Shown: piece by piece, positions 25,564 through 38,012 of the stretch
Position numbering within the stretch: position 1 is the stretch's first letter
Layout of the letters: each line of letters opens with the position of its first letter
Assembly (NCBI GenBank): GCA_034620365.1
Contig: JAQGEQ010000177.1
Span: forward strand, 682,001 to 746,000
DNA: 64,000 nucleotides
DNA from: Pegea sp. RAD2-039
Lineage: Eukaryota > Chordata > Thaliacea > Salpida > Salpidae
Direction of reading: 5' to 3'
Made by a program: the position numbers and the translations under genes
Notes under the pieces: model-generated
Databases searched by the model: none
What the model was told of the DNA's origin: nothing
The model's input: only the letters and a program-made list of their open reading frames with translations

Positions 25564-27051
25564 CTACAAACAAGCTGTTATTTTGTTTTCCTCATTTGGT
25601 TTGTCAAAATTATTGTTGGCACCATACCGCTCATTTTTGGGTTTAACAAAAAGCATAATAAAAAAAACTACTAACTGAACAGATATATGTAGAATTATAA
25701 CATAAAGGCTAGATGAAAGTTTAAAGATAATGCGACTAATTATGGGTAGTAATAAGGTAACTAAACTGATAAAAAACACAATCCAAGAACCAGTTGCAAG
25801 TTCATTTACAGGAAACATATGTTGAGTGACTGCTTCATATAATGCTGTGTAACAGGAACCGTTGAAAACTCCATGAATTGAAATTGATATGTAGGCTTCA
25901 GGTAAAGAGTTTGTTCTTACAGAGATGCAGAAACCTACAGCACCAAAAATCATTATTGCAGCTGAAAATAATATTGCAGCTTTAAAATACTTAGTTTTAT
26001 CAAGTATCATTCCTCCTATAATTCCACCTAACAAAGAGCTAACAGAATATACTGTCATAACATTAGCAGCAAGTAAATCTTCTTTTTGTAAACTTTTAAA
26101 ACTTTTATTGATTTTTGAGTGAGACAGTATTTCTGAAAGCATTACTGTGTATATCATAAAACAAGTTTTTACAATTGCAAAACTGATGATCAGGAAAAGA
26201 AAAGTAACATCGATGGCTGGAAGTTTTATATATTTAGTCAACTGACTTCTAGCTTCCATTATATTTAAATTACTATTACTAGCAGACTCTTTCATTGCTT
26301 CAGCTGCACTTGGCGGGAAATCTGGCTTTTGTTTTATAAAGCACCAGCTAATCATTAAAACTACATTTGAAAGAAAAAAGAATGTTAAAAAAAAATAAGC
26401 GAATTTAGTTTTGATGTGAACATTCCATGAGTTATCAGAAGAAAGAAGTTTTTTGTAAAAAGTGCCGGTCGTCAATGTAAAGCCAATAATATTTCCAAGG
26501 TCGATTCCTCCGAGGCTAATACCAACACAAGTTGCAATTTCATTTTCTGGAAACCAAACAGCTGCCACTACTGGTATGATAGCTATTGAAAATAAGTTAA
26601 CAATACCCATAATTAACTGTCCCAAAAATATAAACCCAAAAAGTTTACCAGAAAAACTACCAATAAATAAAAAGCCATAAGCTAAAATTGAGGAAATTGA
26701 CATTGTTAAGCAGCATTGTCGAAAATTTAAACTCTTATAAGGAAGTATAACTAGAAGTAGAAGGCTTCCTACTAAACTCACTAAATTTATACTAAGTATC
26801 AGCCAATCCACAAGTTCTTGATTTATATTGTAATAACGAATGATTACGTCGTTAACCTCTCCAAAACAAGTCTTATTGAATCCTATCAATATCAAAAAGA
26901 ATACAAGAACTATAAGAGCAAACCATCTATGCGGTGTTAGCTGAACTCTTAACTTTGTTGTTTGGTTTGAACTTGTCGCTAACTTGCTCAATCCATAAGA
27001 CTTATCACTTACATTAACATGAGATTTTTCATGTGTTTCCTCACTCATCAT
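25564..27051 (-). CDS. FLVCR-like major facilitator transporter, intronless
   Basis: A 495-residue uninterrupted frame. I chose the ATG at 27049-27051 (MMSEETHEK); the frame is open a few codons further but without an earlier ATG. There are about 12 hydrophobic segments. FLVCR-family hallmarks: HRWFALIVLVF in the first helix, a central VVAAVWFPENEIATCVGISL block (the family's AAVWFGPNEVSTACAIG region), a cytosolic loop with KPDFPPSAAEA (the family's PPS-QA motif), and GVFNGSCYTALYEAV plus FPVNELATGS in the last third. Vertebrate FLVCR1/2 move choline, ethanolamine or haem at plasma membrane or mitochondria; the substrate here is unknown. The divergent N-terminal half is consistent with a distant FLVCR-like or MFSD7/SLC49-group member, so no exact symbol is given. 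It is the second intronless transporter in the window. Confidence 0.82.
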   Translation of the reverse strand: MMSEETHEKSHVNVSDKSYGLSKLATSSNQTTKLRVQLTPHRWFALIVLVFFLILIGFNKTCFGEVNDVIIRYYNINQELVDWLILSINLVSLVGSLLLLVILPYKSLNFRQCCLTMSISSILAYGFLFIGSFSGKLFGFIFLGQLIMGIVNLFSIAIIPVVAAVWFPENEIATCVGISLGGIDLGNIIGFTLTTGTFYKKLLSSDNSWNVHIKTKFAYFFLTFFFLSNVVLMISWCFIKQKPDFPPSAAEAMKESASNSNLNIMEARSQLTKYIKLPAIDVTFLFLIISFAIVKTCFMIYTVMLSEILSHSKINKSFKSLQKEDLLAANVMTVYSVSSLLGGIIGGMILDKTKYFKAAILFSAAIMIFGAVGFCISVRTNSLPEAYISISIHGVFNGSCYTALYEAVTQHMFPVNELATGSWIVFFISLVTLLLPIISRIIFKLSSSLYVIILHISVQLVVFFIMLFVKPKNERYGANNNFDKPNEENKITACL

Positions 27052-30000
27052 AATTCGGTACAAATCAAACAGTTATTTCAGTTCAATTTCAAAAAACAAA
27101 CTAGAAAATGAAATCACACGGAGTTATTTCTGGTATTGTAATCTTGTTTATTATTATTTTTAAATCACATGAGGAGGCATGCCTAAATATTTTAGTTTTA
27201 TTTTTTTATCGATAAGAAATTTGATTAATCCAAAAGGCTCACTACTCAAGAGGCCTACAACTTTGATTTACAAACAACTTGATAGATACTTAAAACTTAT
27301 AATTTTATATTTTTATAGAATTTCTGAATTTATTAAACCTCTTTAAAGATTAAAGATGTGCAATCTTTATTTAGAATTAATAAAATTTAACTTACTGATA
27401 AAACAGGCGGCGTTGGCTTAACATAAAGTTACTTAAAAACTTATCATAAAATACTTGTAAAAATTAATTAAAAACATTTTTAAACTAATTTCAAGTGCAA
27501 AATATTCTTATAAGTTCAATAATAAAAGATATAGAAACATAAATTAAACTTTTTGTTTACAGTTTTCTAGTAAAAGTTGTTTGTTTTATTAATTACGCAA
27601 TAAAATTTATTATTTTTTCATATTAAGGCATGTTTCATATGTTAACAAAATTCAATTAACAACAAAAAACAAAAATGATCATTTATATCAATAAATTGGC
27701 AGCAAAGTCATGAAATTTGGGACTGGCATTTAGAAACTACTTGTTTATATATCTGTTAAACCCCCGGACTACCAATCAAATAGTTGCATCTATGATAAGT
27801 CATTTCAAATTAGTTTTGTTGACTTGAAAGTGTTGCAAGTAAAAGTTATTACTAAAAAGTTGTTACAGTTAAATCATGTGCATAGTGACTGAAAATGCTT
27901 AGTAGACGAGCAACTGCGTGCAGCATAACCACTTCCCTGATGGTACTGTGCGTGTTATTTTGCTTTGTTTTCACATTCCATTAACATATCTAATAGAGTA
28001 TCATGTGCTGACACAATAGTGCTTTTGATTGCATTTTCAAATCTTACATCAGATATATTCCTTATAAAAAAAAAACTATTTGAATCGCTTAGAAAAGTTA
28101 TTTGACTTGTAAATAAATGTTGTGCTTACTAGTCGATTTATTTGTTTGAAGTAGCGTGTTGAGAGTTTTTATAGATAAAATTACTAAAACAAGATATAAA
28201 AAAGACATTCTACCATTTATGGTGATTGTAATAAGCAAAAGAAGTAATTCTTCACATTCTTTAAGAAGTTATTTCAAAATTAATTATTTAAATGAACAAT
28301 TGATAAAAATGAATCAACCACAGACTTGTTTGGCATAAAATAACTTTCCTTGGAGAATAAACCCTTTTTAAAATATTTACAAAAAGATGTGCATTAAAAA
28401 TCTTTAATTCTCTGATATCTATGACTTTGTAAATATCAAATAAGACTGATAAATTAGCCCTCTAAAGCAATTTAAAACTGATAGACTAAGTTTGCAATAA
28501 ATTAATCTAATTTATGATGAGTCTTCAACCTTTATTATAGTATTTTGTTGATCAATTTTAAATCGGAAGTATGAGTAATTCCATTTTATCTAGATTTGTT
28601 TATTGATACTAACCAAACAAGAATATACAAGTGAAGTTTGAAGAAATAATGTTCTATTTTATTCTTGAGAGTTTTTTCTCAGATTTTATTTGTTACTGCT
28701 ATCTAAATCAGAAAAACATTTGAATTAAGCGGTGCAACAATTTTTATAAAAAAAACTAATAATATTTTTAATAAATTTTATGAGTTTAAAGCTTTTTATG
28801 TAACTAACATTTTGAAACCTGTGATGAAAAGTAGCTTTATTAGGGTTACATAACTTATACTCATAGAATTTGAGAGGAATGTGAAATTTTATAGATAAAA
28901 TATTTTCAAGTTCAAACACACCTTCATTGAGAATATTTGTCTATAACTATGTAAGCAAAATCGTTGAAAAATTATAATGAAGATTTTTTTTATTCAAAAG
29001 AAACATTTTACATAGCCTATGTTCAATTCTGAGAAAACAAAACTTAGCCAAACGTAGTGTTTTCTTAAGCTTAAAACTTGTTAAAATTGAACAATAGGTA
29101 CTATTTTAGTCATTACTTCAAATAAAAGTTTGTTGCATAATTAAACAAACAATATTTCATAAAAAATTTAATATAAATTTAAAATAAATTAAATTTTTAA
29201 ATTGACAATCTTAAACTAGATTAAAATTGTTGTTTAATTAGCTTACTAACATACAGCTTTAAAGCAACACTAAAAGTATAATATTGCAATCAAATATTTT
29301 CTGCAGCATTTAGATTGCTAGAAAAGTTTCACTAAGTCACTCAATCAATTCAGACTAACTTTTATTAAAATAGTGTGTCTTTTGTTGGTTTTGAATCATT
29401 TCGGATCAAATTTTATATCACACAAAGAAAAAAGTTTGCTGGTATTTTTATAAGTTGATAGAAATTTTTAATAACTGCCTGTGGAGAAGAACTGAAAATG
29501 AATCGTAATGCAAGAACAAGTTATTCTAATTAAAATATTCAGGATATTAAATATTTGTTTGATTAAAATTCAAAAAGTGCTTGTGATGGTTTGAGGTTAA
29601 AAGTTTACTAAAAGCATCAAAAATTATCTGTTTGGCTCGATATTTAAAAAGAGTTAAAAAATTATAAATGAATCGTGTTGTTTCATACAGATGTATAACA
29701 TCAGCAAATATGTTGCAGCCAAAATATTTTCTGCAGCATTTACTTTGCTCACATAATTTTGCAGATTATAAAATTGCAAATCTAGTTACTAGAAACAAAA
29801 AAAAATCACAGACTAAATTGCCCAAAATCAGAAAAGTAGCATTTTTCAAACTGTTATAGTGATAGAGGCTTAAGTTATCACAGACAAAATAAATAATTAG
29901 ACTCGAACATCACATTTTACACAAAAGTTTGTTTGTGAAATAATCATTGCCATAATTTAGCTTCTGCAAAATTCAATTTGCCAATATTTTAAGTTACAAT

Positions 30001-30733
30001 AAATTTGTGCTGTGTACAAAATACGAGCTGCTCTTTAGAAAATTATTAATTCAAAATTTGACTATTTGGTAAATTTATCTTATACTGAATAAAATATTGA
30101 GTTAATTGAAACATTTTTAGTATGAAATTTGTTAGATACATTATAAGGAAAAATTGAAAATAATTTCAACAATATTAACGGCATACGTACATCATAACGA
30201 ATTTGTTTTGCTCCAGGCCAATGAAACAACGCGATAAGTAAGAAGTTAGTGACGTGGCATTCAGTTGTGATGCAATCCGTCAAATAAATAGGCTTAAAAA
30301 TTACTATAAAAACTGGAAAGTATTTTTGAAGTTACTAATATTCGATCAGTCTTAAAGAAGAGGCGAAAGCTTGCATACAAACTTTTAACTCTAGTGTATA
30401 GTTTTAAATAAGTTTAATCAAATCAAGTTTTGCAATGATACTCAGTGAATATTTAAATGAAATTAGTAGTCTTTTATTTGATTTGAAATATTTTAAATAA
30501 AGTAAGAAGTTTACGGGTCTTCAAATGTCGCGATAATTTGTTGCAAAATTTTTCTGTTTTAATATTTTCATCAATTTTGTCGTATTGATTATTTGTAACA
30601 AGGACAAGACTGTCCGAGATTTGTTGATTAATAAAGAAATTACTGCTGGTTGAGCTATAAATTTTACTTTAGTATCTTCAGTTGATTATTTTCATGATGG
30701 CAAAAATATGCTCAAAATTATAATATAGATTTT
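27052..30733. other. AT-rich intergenic spacer
   Basis: No supported gene. A GC-rich 29-codon frame at 27895-27984 (+) starts MLSRRATACSITTSLMVLCV and looks signal-peptide-like, but it has no continuation. A 20-bp exact repeat occurs at 29293-29312 and 29723-29742. ORFs 28156-28338, 28725-28919 and 29668-29859 carry no recognised motif. Confidence 0.45.
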
Positions 30734-30853
30734 TTAGGATAATTTTCTCCTTCTCGATGTTCCTGCTGAATCTATTTGTTGTTTTAATCTTACTTCATAA
30801 GACTCGGTCGGAAGAAGCTTTATCCAACCTTCAACGAGCATAATCCGCGATAC
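30734..30853 (-). other. Possible isolated coding segment (orphan C-terminal exon) on the minus strand
   Basis: In a GC-richer patch, a minus-strand frame reads KVSRIMLVEGWIKLLPTES, then YEVRLKQQIDSAGTSRRRK, then LS and a TAA stop (30734-30736). A ttttaag acceptor-like site precedes it, and an ATG lies at 30839-30841 (35 codons). Its composition is protein-like and unlike neighbouring DNA. No matching upstream exon was found before galaxin-like gene 1, which starts 170 bp away on the other strand. It may be a relic exon, a tiny gene, or chance. Confidence 0.25.
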
Positions 30854-31019
30854 CTTAAAAAATTTAAAAATAAAAAAATCAACTTAACTTTTGTCGATCG
30901 GCTCTTATAATTTTATTTGTTTCATTGATCATTAAACATCTTTATTAATTAAATTTTATGGAATTTTGTCTATGATAACTCAAATTTCCATTGCTTATAG
31001 AAAACATTTGAAATATATA

Positions 31020-34000
31020 ATGAATTTCTCACTATATTTTGCATTGGCTGTCTGCATTTTCCAGTTTTCGCTAGCTCAGGAGTGTTCGGAGGAACCTGGT
31101 CTTTGCGACGTTGATGGAGTACCTACTCCTTACGATTGTACTCAAGTTTGCTGCGGTAAGGATACATAATCTTTGATAGATATCTCTTAATATTTTTAAT
31201 TTCTTGTTGAAAAAAAATCAATTACTCGTAAAAACTTTGATGATTTTTCTTGTTTCAAATTTGAGTTTACACTAAACATGATACTTAAAGGTGGCCAAAT
31301 TTTTAACAAAACTAGCGATGCCCCTTGTTGTGGAAATGATGTGGATGGTACTATATACGATCCAGAAACTCAACATTGTTGTGCTGCTAATGAGAATGAT
31401 TGGATGTTGTTTACACGTGTCGACAGAGTAAGGATTTGAAAAATAGATCTAATAATGTTCACCTTATTGTTATCTTTTTGCTCAAACACTTGTTAGTAGA
31501 ACTTTTAGTCAAAGAACTGAAAAAAGTTTATAGCATCAAAAATTGGAGGCTTATAATTTAAAACGCTCTGAGTAGACATTCAATTGTTGATTATGCATAC
31601 TTCTTCATATGCATAATTCTTGATTATACTACTTCTATTACAGGGCGAGCAATGTTGTGGTACCTCTCTTATCTTCCCAGAACAAAGAAATGAGACTTCA
31701 TGTTGTCAAGGATGGCAACGAGCAGCTCCCTTTAATTTCTATGAAGAAATGTGTTGTAATGGATATGTCAGCTTTGTTGGTAAGCATCGATCACTTATTT
31801 TTAAGCAGTGTAAGCTTAACACCAACTACCTTTAGGCGATACCGCTTACGGTCAATGCTGCGGTGAAGTAGGTTATGATAGAAGATCGTCTTCTTGCCCA
31901 TGCAACCAGCCTCCTGTAATTGAAGCATCACAAAATACAGTTCAATGTTGTCGTAGCAACGACAATTCTGTGCTTTCTGCAATCATACAAGGTGAAGAAG
32001 GATGTTGTAATGGTGTTGCCTACAGTCTTGCAAATCAATTTTGCTGCGGAAATGTTGTTGGCGATTCAGCCGCTGAGGTTTGTTTCAATTTTTCGATTAT
32101 AAATTAATACTCAGTTAATCGTAAAACATCGATCTTATCAAAGATAGACATCTCAGACGAGCGTCTAGACAGGTTTAATGTTATCTACACTGTTATAGAA
32201 TTAAAATAATAAAACACTAAAGATATAATCATGATCGGAAGGGAACGTCTGTAAAATTTTTGTTGATACCGTGTTGGTTTTAATAGAATTTATAGAAGAT
32301 TATGGAAAAATTTCACTAATTTTACTAAAACCTTATGATAAAAACAATATTTCTACTAGTAATTTAAATATTTCAAATTTCTTTAACTCTTATCACATTT
32401 ATTGAAAATATTAGATATTGAATGCTTAGGTGGAGTACACTTTTACTCAAAGTTGATTTTATGTTTTTAGATTTGCTGTAACAACGTAATTACTGAAATG
32501 GACCCAGTAGGAGGTGGTTCTGGATGTTGTGCGTCCGCTGATGGGGTCAATGTCGCATACAATGTTGATGATGCCATTTGCTGTGATGGAGAAGTTACAC
32601 AGTTGCCAGTAAACGTAAGCAAAATTACAAGCTCTCCCAGTTTGCCAAATAATCATTTATATACTTTTTAAATATCCTAATTGAAAGAAATGAATTTTTT
32701 AAACACAAGAATAATTTCTCTAAACAACATATCGATGTTAACTGTGATAATTAACTCTTCATCAAGTGTAACTGTGTGCAGCAAATTACTTACTCAAATC
32801 ATAGCGTGTGCACTCTTTAAAATTTGATTAAGTGTACTAGTTTTATACCGACATAAAGACTTTGTCGGAATGCAAGGTCATACAAGTAGAAGTGTTTTTA
32901 CTAACAGCAAACAGGAGTCTGCTGTGGAGGAAGTGTAATCTTAAATGGCGATTCATGTTGTATTGATGCTGAAGGAGTAGGCACTGGTTACAACAGTAAC
33001 GAAGCTATTTGTTGCAATGGTGCTATCTCAGCCTTCCAACCAGGGGTTTGAAGATTGATTTTATCTCAGCTCCTAACTCCAATTTACTATTAATACTCAA
33101 AAATACCTAACAAAGTCAACATGCTTGCAAAATTTTTAAAGGCTGAAAATTTTGTAAATCAAAACTATCCATGAGGATGAAAGTTGGCCAATTATCGAGC
33201 TTGAGCTTGTATTTGAGAATGTAATACCCTAATGCATAAGTTTTACTTTGTCAAAAGTTGTAAAATGATAGCAAGCTGTGTAAATCAAGTTGAAATGAGA
33301 AGCTACGAGCTTTTAAAACAAATTGCAAAGCCTAATTTACTTTTGCACTTTTAATTTTCTCATTTTATTGATGAGAAATCTCGCTACTTTAAGTTAAAAA
33401 CTGTTTGCAACAGCTTGTACTAGCAGTCAAGCTTTGTATTACAAGAAATCTTTGGATATGACTTAAGCCAAAGCTTGATGAATCTTATCGAATCTCTTTA
33501 GCATTTGGAAGCTAAGCAAAACATAATAAGAATAATACAAATCATGAAATATTTTACAAGCTAATTTACTGCTAATTTTGCTTTCCTAAATACTTACATC
33601 AACGGATATGTAAAAACTAAGTAATAATTAAACTGTTGTATCAAATAGCTTCAATTATAAATTCAAGGCTGAGTTACCATGACTACTTATAAGCTTAAAA
33701 TAAAAAAGTATGAGCCATGAAACTAACACATTTAAGGCAGGTGATTATAAGCCGGTAACATTACTGTTAAGAATAATCAACTTGGCCTCAACCATAAATA
33801 TTTTTTAGGAGACAGGATTTTGTTGCGGTGGTGTTGTTTTCTCAAACCCATCTGACGGGGATGCTTGCTGTGTTGACTCATTAGGTGATGCTGTTGCATA
33901 TGACAGTCAAAGTAGTGTGTGCTGCGAAGGAGTAGTATCGGTAAGAGACTTTTTTTGTTCTACTTCTAAGCTTCAAAATTAAAAATATTTTTCTCTTCAG

Positions 34001-34750
34001 GAAGGAGATAGTTGTTGTGGAGTTTTCAGTTATTTCAGAGATAGCCAACAATGCTGCGCCGGTGTAGTTTCGGTTTGTTATCAGCACGACATTAACATTA
34101 GTAGTTTTAATTTTTTAAACCATCTTTAGGACTCTACTGAAATGGTTATGCCATCTTGTTGTGTAAACCAAACATTTGACTCGTCTATCCAAACTTGCTG
34201 CGGCTCAACTGTTTACGAAAATCCTTTAATTGAAACTGAACCGGTAATATAGTTTTTGTAAAATATTTGAAAAAAGTTATTAACAAACTAAATTATTTCT
34301 AACAGGGAATATTCAATGTGAGCGCTACTACAAGATGTTGCGGAGACTTTTCAGATTTAACTACACTTCGACCATATGATTATCTTTACAGTCTTTGTTG
34401 TGAAGGATTCACTTTTGATGTTGGTGGGTAGCTCTGTTCTTAGATATTTGATGACTTAAAATATAAAATGGCCGTTTTAAAATATGCCAAAAAACGATTT
34501 AACTCCAATAAGTATAAAAAGACTTTTCTCATTTTTTAAAGGTGCTTCTTCTACTTTACAATGTTGCGGGGCTACCACTTTTGATCCAGCATCTTCTATC
34601 TGCTGCTCAGGAGTGATCTATAATGCAGCAGATTTTGTTCTTGAAGAGGGAGCTGTTTTTGATTGTAACTATATTCTAAACCTCAACAACGAAGAAGAAG
34701 AAGGATCTGCTGTTGAAGAAGAACCTACTGTAGCAGATCCAGAAGCATAA
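31020..34750 (+). CDS. Galaxin-like secreted di-cysteine protein 1
   Basis: Eleven exons: 31020-31155, 31291-31427, 31644-31779, 31836-32077, 32471-32614, 32908-33045, 33809-33940, 34001-34072, 34130-34243, 34306-34423 and 34542-34750. They join in phase to 525 residues. I start at the ATG at 31020, giving a clean signal peptide (MNFSLYFALAVCIFQFSLAQ); the frame is open further upstream. The mature protein has 27 adjacent Cys-Cys pairs in the galaxin pattern (CCG..., YD..., CCNG), with sequons such as NQTF, and ends in an acidic tail (NNEEEEGSAVEEEP). Galaxins are extracellular matrix proteins first found in coral skeleton and also in soft-bodied animals. Disulphide cross-linking is expected. 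Exons 6 and 7 are both phase 0-0 and alike; the paralogue has only one counterpart. AATAAA at 34920-34925. Confidence 0.9.
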
Positions 34751-37640
34751 AATACCATTTATTCGTGTATGAGCTTAAAACTTTAAACTAGCTTGTTAAA
34801 GTGCTCATTAAAAACAATGATAGTGGTAAAAAATATTAACTGAAAATGCTATAAAATGACACTAAAAAGTTGAATAATTATTTCTGATTTATGTGACAAA
34901 ATGTAAAGCTTGTATCACGAATAAATAAACAATGCAAATTATTCATTTTCATCTATTTTTATTACAAAAAGCAATTAGAAGCTATGTAAAAATTCTTGAT
35001 TTCAGAAGAAGAAACAATTAAAAGCAAGTTTTAGAAATCTATATTTCTGAGCACTTTTAGATTAAATCACAATTTTTTAATTTTACAGATTTTACAATTT
35101 AACTCGGTACATACTTTTGAAACAAACCAAATTAATTAATTCTTATAAATTAAATTGCTAAATAAAGCTGTGCACGCGACAAAACTACATTAAAAATTTG
35201 AAAAGAATTTAATTTAATCGATTTAAAACACTTATAGCAAATTGAGCCTTAAAACTATATCGATTTAAGACTTCAAGTAAAAAAAATAACTCAGCTTATA
35301 AGATTAAATAAAGAACACGAACAATAAAAATATAAAAATTACTTATAAGGTCAAAATAAAAGTTTTAACTTATAACATGATTCGTACAATGACTGTGACG
35401 AGATTTTATGATACTGTGTTGTTTAGGGCAAACACAAAACCATCAAAGTACGTTTTTGCTGTGCACTGCTTGAATGAGGTAAAAATAAAATATTATTTTA
35501 AAAAAGGATTACTTTACGAAATTATTGTATTCTATATTTTTCTTTAGTAAAATGCATTTTTCATATTTATTGGATTCATAACTTTAAAGCAAAGTGCTTT
35601 TACTTGAATTAAATGTCGGTTTTTAAATTAAAAAAATTATGTAAAATTATTAAATTTTTAGGGAACAGTTTTTGTTGTAAAATATTGATGTTATCATTTT
35701 TGAAGGATACGTAAATGCTATATAGATGGAATTATTTTTTTGTTTTTTGTTTTTGTAATATTTGTTGATCATGTGTAAAATAAAACCTTTTTAACGAGTT
35801 ATCTTTGAATAATATTTGAGGTTTATCTAGCATGCAAATTATAAAAGTGATATTAAGCCACTAAAAAAGCTCAATGGCTTATCATAATCCTATTTCACTT
35901 TTTTGTAGTTTAATCATGGTGCTTTAAGAAATAGAGCATATTTTTATCAATGGTTACTATTATTTATTTCTTAAATCTAACTTGAAAGAGTGACCTAACC
36001 TACTTATACTAAGCCTGGTTTATCAAAAGAATTTATTCAAATAGCATTTTTCAAAGACTGGAAAATCAAAAGTTTATTTGTAAATAAAATACGTTATATG
36101 GTAGTTCTTTAATGATACAGATTAAATAACAAGGTCAATTGTTTTGGAAAGTACTGTTTTTACAAATTTAAGACTTATAGTAGTGGCTTGTATCAAAAAG
36201 ATATCATTTTTAAAATAGAAATTTATTATTAAAGAAACATTTATAATAACTTTTTAGAAATACTTAACAATCAAATGCTACAAAGTTTAGTTTTACATCT
36301 ATACTTAATGTATTTTTCTTAAACCTAATTACTATCCTACAAATGCAATTCTAAATAATTCTAGTCTCGGTAAATACACTCTTTGTTTTGGAGATAATTT
36401 CAAAAAAGTTCGGTAACCAATAAACGTTTAAATAATTCATGTGATTATGCTACAGGTAAAAGATGTAAATAGTCGACGACGAAGTAATTGACATGGTACC
36501 AAACAATATCATTCACGACTGAATAGTTCTTAATAGGTATAAAACTTTTTATGTAAATAGAATTGTGGTCTTTTACATAATGATTTCATATTTTTCAAAT
36601 GTAAATACCAGAGTGTGGTTGGTACAGATTTATTTTATCTTTAATAACTATGAAGTATTTAAAGATTGTATGAGTCATAGTTGTATTAATCGTTTGATTC
36701 AAAGTAATATTTTTCTATTAGATGGAAGTTAGGACAGGTTTTTCAATTTTCAATCCGCATTAAAATGTTCTGAAATATTTTTGTTACTTCACTTTAAAAT
36801 TATATTTATAAAAATTATATTAAATGTATCCACGTCAGTTTCCACATGTTTAACTTTTTATCAAAATTTAATTTTTCTCATTAATTGAATTCTTTAATTT
36901 ATAAAATAATATTCTAACACAAAGCAAATTCAGCAATAATAAATTAAAAAAGTTGGTTTCTTGTTGTTTCTATATTCATTAAGAAATTACATCTTTGACT
37001 TTTATGAAAGAATTTAGTTAGTTCAGTAACTGAGTTATGCTAGGTTTCAGATTTAATGCATGAAAGCTATTTATTAACACTTTAAAGGATTAGAATCGAG
37101 AGAAACAAAATTATAAACAAATAAAATATTTATTAATAAACTTTAATTGATGAATAACTTTTGTATTTAACTTTTTGTATCAATTCTGATAATGAAGTTT
37201 TCCTGAGAAAACACAATCGTTTCTTAATTTTATTAATAAAAAGTTGTACTTCAAAACTATCATCGAATTACTTATTGAGCAATGAATATTGTAAGAGTAT
37301 TTTTAAAGCATGTACGTCATTAGTAAATCTTCATCATTACATCAAGCTTTGTTTACTCATCAATAGATTCTAACTTTATTGATATCAAAAATAAATGATC
37401 GAATTTCTCGAAAATTATTTATTATTGTTTAAGTTAGACAAAATTAGTTGCATTATACAAAACATGAAAAAACTCTACCAGTTATTAGTTTTTAAAATAT
37501 TATTGAAAACTTTATTGAAAATGAAAAAAAACTGTAGCTCATAGCCTTGGGCAGAGTGGTGAGTTGTGGCTTTTTATATCCGAGTAAATTTTAGAGCTTG
37601 CGATTAAGCGATCCATTGGTCGAAAATCTTCCAATAAACA
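34751..37640. other. Spacer between the two galaxin-like genes
   Basis: Holds the poly(A) signal of gene 1 (34920-34929 has two overlapping AATAAA). The rest is AT-rich without recognised coding, including ORF 37161-37373. Confidence 0.45.
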
Positions 37641-37650
37641 AGCTACTAAA

Positions 37651-38012
37651 TATAAAAGAGTATAATTGTTAGTTTATCATCTGATGTGGAATATTTAATA
37701 GTGTAAGCTAATTAAACTATAAGATTTAATATCAATTCTTATCTCTAAGATATTTTGAATTAAAATTAATTTCAAGCACAGCCGTCATCTCATGAAAGTA
37801 TAAAAGTATTATTTAAATTTCTAAATCGCTGAGTTCATTAGATATGAGTTGAGATTACTTTATTTACGATTGAAACTAGAGCGTATAGTTTATCAGAGAG
37901 TTTGTTCTAAATTTCAAACTAGCTCATTCTTTTTACTTAGAACTAAATTTGTTGAACCTCTTTATCAGATTCAATTTCAGTAAGGTGTTTACGTTATTGT
38001 TATAACGAAAGC
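37651..38012 (+). promoter_or_regulatory. Candidate TATA box and leader intron of galaxin-like gene 2
   Basis: TATAAAAG at 37651-37658 is a strong core-promoter match. A gtaagc donor-like site begins at 37703, and a textbook acceptor (tcaatttcag, AG at 37979-37980) ends 32 bases before the ATG at 38013. Together these suggest a short 5' exon and a 278-bp leader intron. The alternative is that the acceptor receives a spliced leader. Positions are read from sequence; use is inference. Confidence 0.4.

Noticed and set aside
27895..27984. 29-codon GC-rich frame starting MLSRRATACS
   Set aside because: Too short, with no partner exon or recognised motif.
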